DNA from: Caulobacterales bacterium
Lineage (GTDB): Bacteria > Pseudomonadota > Alphaproteobacteria > Caulobacterales > Caulobacteraceae
Assembly: GCA_019510435.1 (NCBI GenBank)
Contig: JAEKKJ010000008.1
Location: forward strand, 186,001 to 250,000
Direction of reading: 5' to 3'
DNA: 64,000 bases
Every line of letters begins with the position of its first letter. Position 1 is the stretch's first letter. This document shows, one piece after another, positions 44,076-52,561 of this stretch. Both the position numbers and the translations under genes were made by a program. The notes below the pieces were generated by a model. The model was not told the origin of the DNA and did not search any database. It was given only the letters and a program-made list of their open reading frames with translations.

Positions 44076-45157
44076 GCGAAGCTGCAACCCCCGTCCGGAA
44101 GTACCTGGGCCAGACGGTCGAGGTGAAGGCCGCCCACCGCATCGACGAGGCGCGGCTGGCTCAGTTCCTGGCCGACACCGTGCCGGGCTATGCCGGCCCG
44201 CTGGAGGTGCGCCAGTTCGAGGGCGGCCAGTCGAACCCGACCTATCTTCTGACCACGCCGGGCGCGAAATACGTCCTGCGCCGCAAGCCGCCGGGCGTGC
44301 TGCTGAAGTCGGCGCACGCGGTGGATCGCGAGTTCCGGGTGATGAAGGCGCTGTTCGAGCAGGGCCTGCCGGTCCCCGAGCCGCTGGTGCTGTGCGAGGA
44401 CGACAGCGTGCTGGGCACGGCGTTCTACGTCATGCGCCACGTGGCCGGACGGGTGTTCCTGGTGAACAGCATGCCGGACCTGACCCCGGCCGAGCGGGCG
44501 GCCGTCTACGACTCCGCCAACGAGACCCTGGCGCGGCTACACACCGTCGACCACGTGGCCGCGGGGCTGGGCGACTTCGGCCGGCCGGGCAACTATTTCG
44601 AGCGCCAGATCGGCCGCTGGAGCCAGCAGTACGAGGCCTCCAAGACCGTTGACATTCCGGAGATGGACAAGCTGATCGCCTGGCTGCCGGGCGCCGCGCC
44701 GCCGGCGGGCGAGACCCGGCTGATCCACGGCGACTACTCGTTCCACAACCTCCTGATCCACCCCACCGAGCCGCGGGTCGTGGCGGTGCTGGACTGGGAG
44801 CTCTCCACCACGGGCGATCCGCTGGGCGACCTCAGCTACCACGCCCAGGAGTGGTACCGGCCGAACGACGGCGACGCCCGCGGCACCCTGGCCGGGCAGG
44901 ACCTGGCGGCCTTGGGGATCCCGACGCTGGAGGCCTACGTCGCCCGCTACTGCGAGCGCGTGGGGCGGCCGCCGATCGAGAACCTGGGCTTCCTGAAGGC
45001 CTACAACCTCTTCCGCGTGGCGGCGATCGTGCAGGGCATCGTCGGCCGGGCGCTGCAAGGCAACGCCGCCGCCCAGGGCGCGGCCGAGCAGGGCGCGCGG
45101 GTGCCGATCCTGGCGCGTGCGGCCTGGGCCTGCGCCCAGGAAGCCGGCGCAATCTGA
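44072..45157 (+). CDS. Phosphotransferase family protein (ACAD10/APH-like kinase)
   Basis: A 361-residue protein kinase-fold phosphotransferase. FEGGQSNPTYLL and YVLRRKPPG hold the nucleotide loop and lysine. HGDYSFHNLL carries the catalytic Asp and Asn, and LDWELSTTGDPLGDL has the Mg-binding Asp. It matches the family of APH-like kinases fused to, or encoded beside, ACAD10/11-type dehydrogenases, which phosphorylate 4-hydroxyacyl-CoAs. The ACAD11-like gene at 39518 lies in the previous operon, so such a 4-hydroxyacid route is plausible. It is coupled to the SDR by ATGA. Confidence 0.85.
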   Translation: MSEAATPVRKYLGQTVEVKAAHRIDEARLAQFLADTVPGYAGPLEVRQFEGGQSNPTYLLTTPGAKYVLRRKPPGVLLKSAHAVDREFRVMKALFEQGLPVPEPLVLCEDDSVLGTAFYVMRHVAGRVFLVNSMPDLTPAERAAVYDSANETLARLHTVDHVAAGLGDFGRPGNYFERQIGRWSQQYEASKTVDIPEMDKLIAWLPGAAPPAGETRLIHGDYSFHNLLIHPTEPRVVAVLDWELSTTGDPLGDLSYHAQEWYRPNDGDARGTLAGQDLAALGIPTLEAYVARYCERVGRPPIENLGFLKAYNLFRVAAIVQGIVGRALQGNAAAQGAAEQGARVPILARAAWACAQEAGAI

Positions 45158-45173
45158 ACCGAAGGGACGAACC

Positions 45174-46199
45174 ATGACGCCCAGCACCCAACGCCGCTGG
45201 CTGGTGGCCGGGCGGCCCGTCGGCCGTCCTCTGGTCGACGCCGACTTCGAACTGGCCAATGGCCCCGTCACGGCGCCGTCCGTGGGCCAGGTGCTGGTGC
45301 GCACCTGCTACCTCAGCTTCGATCCGGCGCAGAAGAGCTGGATGGAGAACGCCGCCAGCTACATGAACCCCGTCGAGATCGGCGGCGTCATGCCCGGCGG
45401 GGGCGTGGGTGTCGTGGCCGCCTCGGCCCATCCGGACTTCGAGCCCGGCGACACGGTCTTCGGTCAGCTCGGCTGGCAGGAATACGCCACCCTCGATGGC
45501 GGCGCGCTCTACAAGGCCCCGCCCGGGGTTTCCATGAGCGCCATCCTGAGCGTCCTCGGAAGCACGGGCCGCACGGCCTATCTGGCGCTGATGAAGGTGG
45601 GCAAGCCGGTGGCCGGCGACACCCTGGTGATCTCCGCCGCCGCCGGCGCCACGGGCTCGCTGGTCGGTCAGATCGGCAAGATCGCCGGCTGCCGGGTGAT
45701 CGGCATCGCCGGCGGACCGGAGAAGTGCGCCTGGCTGACCGACGAACTGGGGTTCGATGCGGCCATCGACTACAAGAACGAGAAGGTCCGCGCACGGCTG
45801 CGCGAGCTGGCGCCGGGCGGCATCGACATCTTCTTCGACAACGTCGGCGGCGACCTCCTCAACGACGCCCTGGCGCGGCTCGCGCTGCGGGCCCGGGTGG
45901 TGATCTGCGGCGGCATCAGCCGCTACAACCATGATCCGCGCAGCCCGCAGATGCCGGAAGGCCCGCGCAACTACTTCAACGTCGTGTTCACGGGGGCCAC
46001 CATCCAGGGCTTCCTGATGCCCCAGTACGAGCGGGACTACCCCGAGGCCGACGCGCGACTCACCGAGTGGCTGCGGGCGGGCCTGATCCAGCCCCGCGCC
46101 GACCTTCTCGAGGGCTTCGAGCGGGCCCCGCAGGCGCTGATGCGCCTGTTCGAGGGCCGCAACGTCGGCAAGCAGCTGCTGAAGGTGGCGGAGGGCTAG
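45174..46199 (+). CDS. MDR-family NADP-dependent oxidoreductase
   Basis: A 341-residue zinc-independent medium-chain oxidoreductase of the leukotriene B4 dehydrogenase/curA type. YLSFDPAQKSWM, the NADP-binding ISAAAGATGSLVGQIGK, YKNEKVRARL, and DIFFDNVGGDLLNDAL are typical. It should reduce alpha,beta-unsaturated ketones or related groups using NADPH. It is the last gene of the amidohydrolase operon, with a terminator-like palindrome 25 bp after the stop. Confidence 0.9.
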   Translation: MTPSTQRRWLVAGRPVGRPLVDADFELANGPVTAPSVGQVLVRTCYLSFDPAQKSWMENAASYMNPVEIGGVMPGGGVGVVAASAHPDFEPGDTVFGQLGWQEYATLDGGALYKAPPGVSMSAILSVLGSTGRTAYLALMKVGKPVAGDTLVISAAAGATGSLVGQIGKIAGCRVIGIAGGPEKCAWLTDELGFDAAIDYKNEKVRARLRELAPGGIDIFFDNVGGDLLNDALARLALRARVVICGGISRYNHDPRSPQMPEGPRNYFNVVFTGATIQGFLMPQYERDYPEADARLTEWLRAGLIQPRADLLEGFERAPQALMRLFEGRNVGKQLLKVAEG

Positions 46200-46222
46200 A
46201 GCCCCGCGCGGTCTCGGCGACG

Positions 46223-46259
46223 GGCGGTCCGGACCGCCTTCCGTAGGGGAATATCCTAC
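46223..46259 (+). terminator. Probable terminator after the MDR oxidoreductase gene
   Basis: A perfect 16-bp palindrome GGCGGTCCGGACCGCC (46223-46238) followed by TT, and a second short stem GTAGG/CCTAC (46243-46259). It separates the amidohydrolase operon from the TonB receptor promoter. Confidence 0.5.
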
Positions 46260-46279
46260 CCGCCGAAGCCGGCCTTTGC

Positions 46280-46309
46280 TTGACATTCGGATGATCATCA
46301 TCATGATCA
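46280..46309 (+). promoter_or_regulatory. Promoter plus operator before the TonB-dependent receptor
   Basis: Consensus -35 TTGACA (46280-46285), 16 bases, CATGAT (46302-46307). The operator TGATCATCATCAT (46292-46304) lies in the spacer and includes a dyad TGATCAT-CATC-ATGATCA (46292-46309). The leader to the ATG at 46472 is about 160 bases and has no obvious riboswitch. Confidence 0.78.
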
Positions 46310-46471
46310 CCCTGATTAAGGTCCGCGTCGAACAAGGACCTGGGGAAGAGACGGAAAGGGCCAAGCCGCGTTGTTGCGGCCGCGCGGCCGTGCGCTTTTG
46401 GCGTGCGACGCAAGCCCCCTGCCTTTCCCCGACAGCCGCCGCCCACGGGCGGTCAACGAGGGGGAAGACAA

Positions 46472-48763
46472 ATGTCCAATCACATCACGCACCGCAAAGC
46501 TCGCCTGCTTCACCGCACGGCCGCGGCCGCCCTGATCCTGGGATCAGGCTTGGTCGCCGCGCCGGCCCTGGCCGCCGGCGCCGCCGCTGCGCCCGCCGCT
46601 AGCTCCGCCCCGGCGGAGGTGACGGAGGTCATCGTCACGGCCACCCGCCGCGAGGAGTCGCTCAGCAAGGTTCCGATCGCGGTGACCGCGGTGACCGGCG
46701 AGCAGGTGAAGGCCCAGCACGTCACCAACTTCGCCGACGTGCCTTCGCTGGTGCCGGGCGCAAACTTCGTGGCCACCAAGGGCCAGAGCACGGCCAACGT
46801 GATGATCCGCGGCCAGAGCACCACCAACGACGCCCCGGCGCTGGAGCTGCCGGTCGCCATCTTCATGGACGACATCTACTACGGCACCCTGGCCTCCTTC
46901 GACGCCGACTTCTTCGACATCGGCCAGATCGCCGTGCTGCGCGGGCCCCAGGGCACGACCTTCGGCCGTAACGTGGTCGGCGGCGCCCTGCAGATCACCA
47001 GCAACAAGCCGACCCTGGGCGAGACCTACGGCGAGGTGAACGCCACCGTCGAGACCTACAACCGGCACAAGTCCTCGGGCTTCGAGACCCAGGGTTTCGT
47101 GAACCTGCCGATCAACGAGCATGCCGCCGCGCGGATCGCCTACAGCGGGAAGGACATCGACGGCTACATGTACAACGTCCTGACGGGCAACAACCTGTCG
47201 GACCAGAAGAGCTACGCGATCCGCCCGTCGATCCTCTACGAGATCACGCCGGACCTGAAGCTGAACGCCTTCGTCCAGTACAACCACGAGAACATGTTCT
47301 CGTCGGGCTACCAGTTCTTCGGCCAGGGCTCGGTGGTGGCCAAGTACAAGGCCGTCTCGAACAGCCCGTGGGACGACTTCCAGAACGAGGACGGCCGCAC
47401 CCGCCGCGACATCTTCGCGAGCCAGGTGCGCCTGGACTGGACCAATCCGCTGGGCGTCCTGACCTCGCTGACCAGCTACCGCACGCTGGACTCCTACTAC
47501 CGTGACGACGGCGACTCCGGCCCGCTGCTGGCCAACACAAACAGCATCAACGCCAGCAAGGAATTCCAATTCAGCCAGGAATTCCGCCTGACCTCGCCCA
47601 GCGGCCAGCGCCTCGAATATGTGGCCGGCTTCTACTATTCGTTCGAGAACCTGCGGAAGCAGATCTCCTTCGGGTTCAACGGCACCCTGCCAGGCTCCTT
47701 CCTGGGCGTGCTGACCAAGGGCACGCTGCAGAACGAGGTCGTCACCGGCGACGCCCACGTGAACTCGATCGCTCCCTTCGCCGAGGGCAAGTTCCACGTC
47801 ACCGACCAGCTGGCCCTGACCGTGGGCGCCCGCTACACGATCGAGGACAAGAACGGCTACACCCGCCACGCCAACGGCTCGGTGTTCTATGGCGCTCCGT
47901 TCGACGTGAACTTCAGCCACACCTGGAAGTCGTTCACGCCGCGGGCGATCCTGGAATATTCGCCGCAGGACGGGATGCTGTTCTACGGCAGCGTCTCGAC
48001 CGGCTTCAAAGGCGGCGGCTGGTCGCTGACCAGCACCAGCCCCGCGGCCGCCGTGACCCCGCTGCAGCCCGAGAAGAGCACCAGCTACGAGGTCGGCACG
48101 AAGCTGAACCTGTTCGAGCGCCGCCTCTCGGTGAACGTCGCCGCCTACCAGGCCGACACCAAGAACCTGCAGGTCCGCTCGCTGGTGGGGCCGGTGCTCA
48201 CCGACACCAACGCCGGCAAGGAGCGGGTGAAGGGCGTCGAGGTCGAGGCCGTGGCGCACCCGATCCCGGACCTGGGTCTGGGGGTGAACTACGCCTATAC
48301 CGACGCCAAGTATAAGTCGTTCAAGGGCTGCGCCGCCGGCGGCGTGGACTGCACCGGCTACCGCGTGCCGTTCGTGCCCAAGCACGACATCAAGGTGTTC
48401 ATCGACTACAAGTGGGAGCTGGGCGAGAGCGGCGTGATCCTGTTCCACGCCGACGACCACTGGGCGGGTGTCACCGAGGTCAGCCCCACCAACTATATCG
48501 GCGGCGGCCAGCCCCTGGCGGCGTCCTCCACCAAGAAGCGCGGCATCCTCAATGCCTCGCTGGCCTACCAGCCCACCGACGGCAAGTGGCGGGTCCAGCT
48601 GTGGGCCAAGAACCTGACCAACAAGTGGTACATGGCGGCCCCGTCGAACTACTACTTCTACTTCGTCAGCGCCGCGGAGTTCGCCGCCGGCGCCAAGGAA
48701 GTGGACCGTGGCTCGATCAACCCGCCGCGTCAGGTGGGCGCGACGCTCACGTACAAGTTCTAG
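46472..48763 (+). CDS. TonB-dependent outer-membrane receptor
   Basis: A 763-residue receptor. Signal peptide residues 1-34 end in PALAAG. A TonB-box-like EVTEVIVTATRREES starts the plug domain (about 50-170: PIAVTAVTGEQVKAQHVTNF, VMIRGQSTTND, VLRGPQGTTFGRNVVGGAL). A 22-strand barrel follows and the last residue is Phe (GATLTYKF). It takes up the cluster substrate across the outer membrane with TonB energy, most likely a hydrophobic compound. RBS AGGGGGAAG is close to ATG 46472. It has its own regulated promoter and a strong hairpin after the stop. Confidence 0.92.
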   Translation: MSNHITHRKARLLHRTAAAALILGSGLVAAPALAAGAAAAPAASSAPAEVTEVIVTATRREESLSKVPIAVTAVTGEQVKAQHVTNFADVPSLVPGANFVATKGQSTANVMIRGQSTTNDAPALELPVAIFMDDIYYGTLASFDADFFDIGQIAVLRGPQGTTFGRNVVGGALQITSNKPTLGETYGEVNATVETYNRHKSSGFETQGFVNLPINEHAAARIAYSGKDIDGYMYNVLTGNNLSDQKSYAIRPSILYEITPDLKLNAFVQYNHENMFSSGYQFFGQGSVVAKYKAVSNSPWDDFQNEDGRTRRDIFASQVRLDWTNPLGVLTSLTSYRTLDSYYRDDGDSGPLLANTNSINASKEFQFSQEFRLTSPSGQRLEYVAGFYYSFENLRKQISFGFNGTLPGSFLGVLTKGTLQNEVVTGDAHVNSIAPFAEGKFHVTDQLALTVGARYTIEDKNGYTRHANGSVFYGAPFDVNFSHTWKSFTPRAILEYSPQDGMLFYGSVSTGFKGGGWSLTSTSPAAAVTPLQPEKSTSYEVGTKLNLFERRLSVNVAAYQADTKNLQVRSLVGPVLTDTNAGKERVKGVEVEAVAHPIPDLGLGVNYAYTDAKYKSFKGCAAGGVDCTGYRVPFVPKHDIKVFIDYKWELGESGVILFHADDHWAGVTEVSPTNYIGGGQPLAASSTKKRGILNASLAYQPTDGKWRVQLWAKNLTNKWYMAAPSNYYFYFVSAAEFAAGAKEVDRGSINPPRQVGATLTYKF

Positions 48764-48774
48764 CTTTTGGCGGC

Positions 48775-48812
48775 GGCCGCGCCCCCTCCACCACTTCGGA
48801 GGGGGCGCGGCC
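48775..48812 (+). terminator. Perfect 15-bp hairpin between receptor and MFS genes
   Basis: GGCCGCGCCCCCTCC (48775-48789) and GGAGGGGGCGCGGCC (48798-48812) pair perfectly around an eight-base loop. There is no T-tract. It could stop transcripts, or protect the receptor mRNA end while letting part of transcription reach the MFS gene 30 bp later. Confidence 0.55.
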
Positions 48813-48841
48813 GGCCCGCGGCGTCGGAGTGGAAGCGGTAG

Positions 48842-50185
48842 ATGCCTAGGTCCGAACCCTCCCTGCGCTACAGCTGGTTCGCGCTCGGGCTGCTCTTCGT
48901 GGTGGCCCTGTTCAACTACGTCGACCGCACGATCCTCTCGATCATGCAGGTGGCGCTGAAGACGGATCTGCACCTCTCCGACACCCAGCTAGGCACGCTG
49001 ACCGGGCTGTCGTTCGCGCTCTTCTACACAACCTTCGCCCTGCCGGTGGCGCGGCTGGCCGACCGCTTCGCGCGTAAATATGTGCTGACCGCCGCCCTGG
49101 CGGTCTGGACCCTGATGACCGCCGCTAGCGGCTACGCGACCGGCTACTTCAGCCTCCTGGTCTGCCGGATCGGCGTCGGGGTGGGGGAGGCGGGCTGCGT
49201 GCCCTCCACCCACTCGATGATCTCCGACTTCTTCCCGCGCCATCGCAGAGCCCTGGCCATGGCGGTCTGGGGCTTGGCCCTGCCGCTAGGCGGGATGCTG
49301 GGCTTCGCGTTCGGCGGCCGGCTGACGGCGGCCATCGGCTGGCGGCACACCTTCCTCGCCGTGGGCCTGGCGGGCTTGGCCATGGTCCCGGTCATCCTGC
49401 TATTCCTGCGCGAGCCCACCCGCGGGCGGTTCGACGCGGCGGACGCCGGCTCCACCGCGCGACGCCGCACGCTCGGCGAGTCGCTCAAGGTGCTGTGGAA
49501 CCTGCGGGCCTATCGCTACCTGGTGATCGGCGAGGCGCTGCAGTCCTGGACCCAGGCGGGCATGATGTCGTGGAACGCGCCGTTCTACAGCCGCCTGCAC
49601 CACGTGCCGCTGGCCGATCTCGCCACCTCGCTGGCGCTGATCACCGGCGGGGGCGGCGCGGTCGGCACCTTCCTGGGCGGCGCCATCGCCGAGCGGATGG
49701 CCCGGCGCGACGTGAGCTGGTTCATGCGCGTGCCGGCCATCGCCGCCTTCCTGACCGTTCCCTTTGCCCTGGCCCAGTACTTCGTCGGCGACGCGCGGCT
49801 GTCGCTGTTCTGCGCGATCGTCCCGGCGGTGATGGTCAATGTCTACATGGCGCCCGGCAACGCGGTCTCCCAGACCCTGGCGCCGCCGGACATGCGCGCC
49901 TTCACCTCGGCGGTGTTCGTGCTGGTGGTCAGCCTGGTGGGCATGGGCTGCGGGCCGACGGTGGTGGGCCTGCTGAGCGATGTCTTCGCCGACCGCTTCG
50001 GCCTGGGGGATGCGTCGCTGCGCTACGCCCTGCCGACGGTGGTGATCCCGGCCATCGCCGCGTCCGTGCTGTTCTGGCGCGCCAGCGTCCACCTGAAGCA
50101 CGAGATGGCGCCGCTACACGCCGATGTCTCGGAGGCCGGGGAGCCTGTGGAGCCGGCGGCGGTGCTGCCGGTGCGGTCGCGGTAG
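48842..50185 (+). CDS. MFS transporter, spinster-like
   Basis: A 447-residue twelve-helix transporter. ALFNYVDRTILSIMQVAL in the first helix, RLADRFARKYVL as the A-motif loop, and GVGVGEAGCVPSTHSMISDFFP are diagnostic of the spinster/FosX-like MFS group common in sphingomonad and caulobacterial catabolic clusters. It likely carries the same substrate across the inner membrane that the neighbouring TonB receptor takes up. ATG 48842 has only a weak GGAAG RBS. It converges on the GntR gene, five bases apart. Confidence 0.88.
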   Translation: MPRSEPSLRYSWFALGLLFVVALFNYVDRTILSIMQVALKTDLHLSDTQLGTLTGLSFALFYTTFALPVARLADRFARKYVLTAALAVWTLMTAASGYATGYFSLLVCRIGVGVGEAGCVPSTHSMISDFFPRHRRALAMAVWGLALPLGGMLGFAFGGRLTAAIGWRHTFLAVGLAGLAMVPVILLFLREPTRGRFDAADAGSTARRRTLGESLKVLWNLRAYRYLVIGEALQSWTQAGMMSWNAPFYSRLHHVPLADLATSLALITGGGGAVGTFLGGAIAERMARRDVSWFMRVPAIAAFLTVPFALAQYFVGDARLSLFCAIVPAVMVNVYMAPGNAVSQTLAPPDMRAFTSAVFVLVVSLVGMGCGPTVVGLLSDVFADRFGLGDASLRYALPTVVIPAIAASVLFWRASVHLKHEMAPLHADVSEAGEPVEPAAVLPVRSR

Positions 50186-50189
50186 CGGG

Positions 50190-50963
50190 CTAGCGCCACT
50201 GCACCTTTTCGCCGACCTTCAGCGGCCAGTAGGCGCGGAATTCCTCCACCTCCTGGCGGATATGGTCGCGCATGCAGTTGGCGGCGAGGTCGGGGTCGCC
50301 GGCGATGATCGCCTCGGCCACCTTGCGGTGATGGTGGACGATGTGGTCCTCCAGCGTCCCGCGTTCGGCGCTGGTCAGCACCTGTTCGGCGACGATGAAT
50401 CCCACCGACCGCAGAGTCAGCGCCAGCACCTGGTTGTTGGCCAACTCGGCGACGATGTCGTGGAAGCGCAGGCCCTCGCGGACCGCCCAGCCATGGCCGT
50501 CCTCCAGGAACGGGCTCAGCCGCTCGCGGACGGCCTCGCGATCCGGGTTCTGCGCCGCCAGGCGCGCCAGCACCGGCTCGGTCTCGACCCAGGCCTCCAG
50601 CAGGTCGTCGTAGTTCGCGCCCAGCATGTGCAGGTGCAGGGTCAGGGTGCGGGACAGGTTGCCCGGCAGTACGCGCCCCACCACGGTGCCCGCGCCGGGA
50701 CCCGGGCGGATGGCGATCAGGCCCTGGACCTCGAGCAGCCGCAGGGCCTCGCGCAGCGACGAGCGGCTGACCCGATACTGGACCAGCATCTCGGCCTCCA
50801 GCGGCAGGCGGTCGCCCGGCTGCATATTGGCCCGCACGATGTCGCGCACGATCTCCAGCGCCACCACCTCGGAGGTCTTCAGCGTGCGCCGCGTCAGCTC
50901 GTAGGAATTGGGCGCGACCGCCGCCTCGCCCGCCGCGTCGCCCAGTTTTCGGCGTGCGCTCAT
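50190..50963 (-). CDS. GntR/FadR-type (FCD) transcriptional regulator
   Basis: A 257-residue FCD-type GntR regulator. The winged helix at about 30-95 has GDRLPLEAEMLVQYRVSRSS and LREALRLLEVQGLIAIRPGP. The FCD ligand domain follows and keeps the metal-ligand histidines (LRFHDIVAEL, HHHRKVAEAI, HIRQEVEEF). It is divergent from the CoA-transferase operon across 258 bp holding two copies of the AT-rich dyad, so it is a strong candidate for the protein that binds them. ATG 50963 is used; the frame to 51095 has no family match. The ligand is probably an acid or CoA ester. Confidence 0.9.
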   Translation of the reverse strand: MSARRKLGDAAGEAAVAPNSYELTRRTLKTSEVVALEIVRDIVRANMQPGDRLPLEAEMLVQYRVSRSSLREALRLLEVQGLIAIRPGPGAGTVVGRVLPGNLSRTLTLHLHMLGANYDDLLEAWVETEPVLARLAAQNPDREAVRERLSPFLEDGHGWAVREGLRFHDIVAELANNQVLALTLRSVGFIVAEQVLTSAERGTLEDHIVHHHRKVAEAIIAGDPDLAANCMRDHIRQEVEEFRAYWPLKVGEKVQWR

Positions 50964-51084
50964 GCGTTCCACATCCCCAACACAGTCTCGCCCAGGAGCG
51001 GACCTAAACCGATTTGCTCGCAGTCCGCTGCGCCGATTGCAACCCTGTCGGGCGCAGGGACCTAGACTGGCACATAAACTGCCG

Positions 51085-51099
51085 TTCATGATCATAATT
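51085..51099 (-). promoter_or_regulatory. Half-type operator upstream of the GntR gene
   Basis: TTCATGATCATAATT holds the palindrome ATGATCAT (51088-51095). It resembles but does not match the 13-mer of the other sites. It lies 122 bp upstream of the GntR start, in the shared divergent region, and could serve autoregulation. Confidence 0.5.
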
Positions 51100-51134
51100 G
51101 CGATGGATCAACCGCGCGCCAGGTGTCCGTGGCG

Positions 51135-51173
51135 TTGACAGGCGGGATCAGGAGTTCATAATGATGATTATCA
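51135..51173 (+). promoter_or_regulatory. Promoter plus operator before the CoA-transferase operon
   Basis: Consensus -35 TTGACA (51135-51140), 16 bases, CATAAT (51157-51162). The operator ATGATGATTATCA (51161-51173) overlaps the start of transcription and is the exact complement of the 42016 site. It includes the 4-1-4 dyad TGAT-T-ATCA. Confidence 0.75.
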
Positions 51174-51221
51174 CGGATCGACCTGCATAAGAATTCCGGT
51201 CCGGACCTAGGGAGCGCGCCG

Positions 51222-52559
51222 GTGGGCGCTGATTTCAGCATGCAGACGACGACGGCGGCGCCCAAGCCCGTGCTCGCGGACCCGAGCCGCACGCCCAGGC
51301 CCCGCCAGGGCCCGCTGGCCGGCGTGCGGGTGGCGGACTTCTGCTGGATGGGCGTCGGCGCCTGCGCCACGCGGCTGCTGGCCGACTTCGGCGCCGAGGT
51401 GATCCGCATCGAGGACCGCAACCGGCTCGACATGCCGCGCCGCCTGCCGATCTACAAGGGCGAGGCGCGCACCTACGGCGAGGAAGACGCCAATCCCGAT
51501 CCCAACAAGGGCGGCCTCTTCAACAACTACAACCGCAACAAGCTGGGCGTGACCATCAACATGCGCAGCCCCAAGGGGCGCGAGCTGGCGGACCGGCTGA
51601 TCGCCGCCTCCAGCGTGGTCACCGAGAACTTCGCGCCGGGCGTCATGGAGCGCTGGGGCCTGACCTACGAGCGGCTGAACCAGCTGTCGCCGGAGGTGAT
51701 CTACGCGCGGATGAGCGGCTTCGGCCACACCGGCCCGCACCACGAGCACCGCAGCTACGGCCCGATCGTCCAGGCGGTGTGCGGCCTCTCCTACATCTCG
51801 GGCCTGCCGGGCGAGGAGCCCTCCGGCTGGGGGCTGTCGTACATGGACAACGAGGCAGCGTTCTTCAACGCCTCGGCCCTGCTCACCGCCATCTACCACC
51901 GCAACAACACCGGCCTGGGCGCCGAGATCGACGTCTCCGCGGTCGAGGCCGGGATCAACCTCCTCGGGCCGATCCTGCTGGACGTGTCGGTGAACGGCCG
52001 CTCCACTCGCAACGGCGACTATCCGACGGGCAACCGGCTGGAGCATCCGAACGCCGCGCCGCACGGGGTCTATCCCTGCCAGGGCGAGGACCGCTGGATC
52101 GCCATCGCCGTCTTCGACGACGCCGAGTGGCGTGGACTGGTCTCGGTGATGGGCGCCCCGTCCTGGACCGCCGAGGCGCGGTTCGCCACCCAGGCGGCGC
52201 GCTTCGCCAACCAGGACGCCCTGGACGCCCTCATGGGCGCCTGGACGGCGGACAAGGACCGCTACGAGCTGATGCATCGGCTGCAGGCCGCGGGGGTCCG
52301 CGCCGGCGCGGTGCAGACCGCCGAGGACACCAACGACCACGATCCGCAGATCGCCGGCCGCGGCGTCTTCTTCGAGATGGACCACCCGGTGATCGGCGAG
52401 GCGCGGTTCGAGGGCACGCCGATCCAGTTCAGCCAGACGGTGCAGGAGAACTGGCGGTCGGGCCCCCTGCTGGGCGAGGACAACGCCCACGTCTTCAAGG
52501 GCCTCTTGGGCGTCGCCGAGGACGAGTACGAAGAACTGGCCGCCGAGGGAGTGATCTGA
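51222..52559 (+). CDS. CaiB/BaiF family III CoA-transferase
   Basis: A 445-residue family III CoA-transferase. GVRVADFCWMGVGACATRLLADFGAEVIRIED is the usual N-terminal CoA-binding region. The Asp in SYMDNEAAFFNASALL lies at the position of the catalytic Asp that forms the anhydride intermediate. GLGAEIDVSAVEA follows as in formyl-CoA transferase. GTG 51222 has GGGAG eight bases upstream. The second CoA-transferase gene starts two bases after its stop; they may be a heterodimer or act on different steps. Expected role: activating the substrate by CoA exchange. Confidence 0.9.
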   Translation: MGADFSMQTTTAAPKPVLADPSRTPRPRQGPLAGVRVADFCWMGVGACATRLLADFGAEVIRIEDRNRLDMPRRLPIYKGEARTYGEEDANPDPNKGGLFNNYNRNKLGVTINMRSPKGRELADRLIAASSVVTENFAPGVMERWGLTYERLNQLSPEVIYARMSGFGHTGPHHEHRSYGPIVQAVCGLSYISGLPGEEPSGWGLSYMDNEAAFFNASALLTAIYHRNNTGLGAEIDVSAVEAGINLLGPILLDVSVNGRSTRNGDYPTGNRLEHPNAAPHGVYPCQGEDRWIAIAVFDDAEWRGLVSVMGAPSWTAEARFATQAARFANQDALDALMGAWTADKDRYELMHRLQAAGVRAGAVQTAEDTNDHDPQIAGRGVFFEMDHPVIGEARFEGTPIQFSQTVQENWRSGPLLGEDNAHVFKGLLGVAEDEYEELAAEGVI

Positions 52560-52561
52560 CC

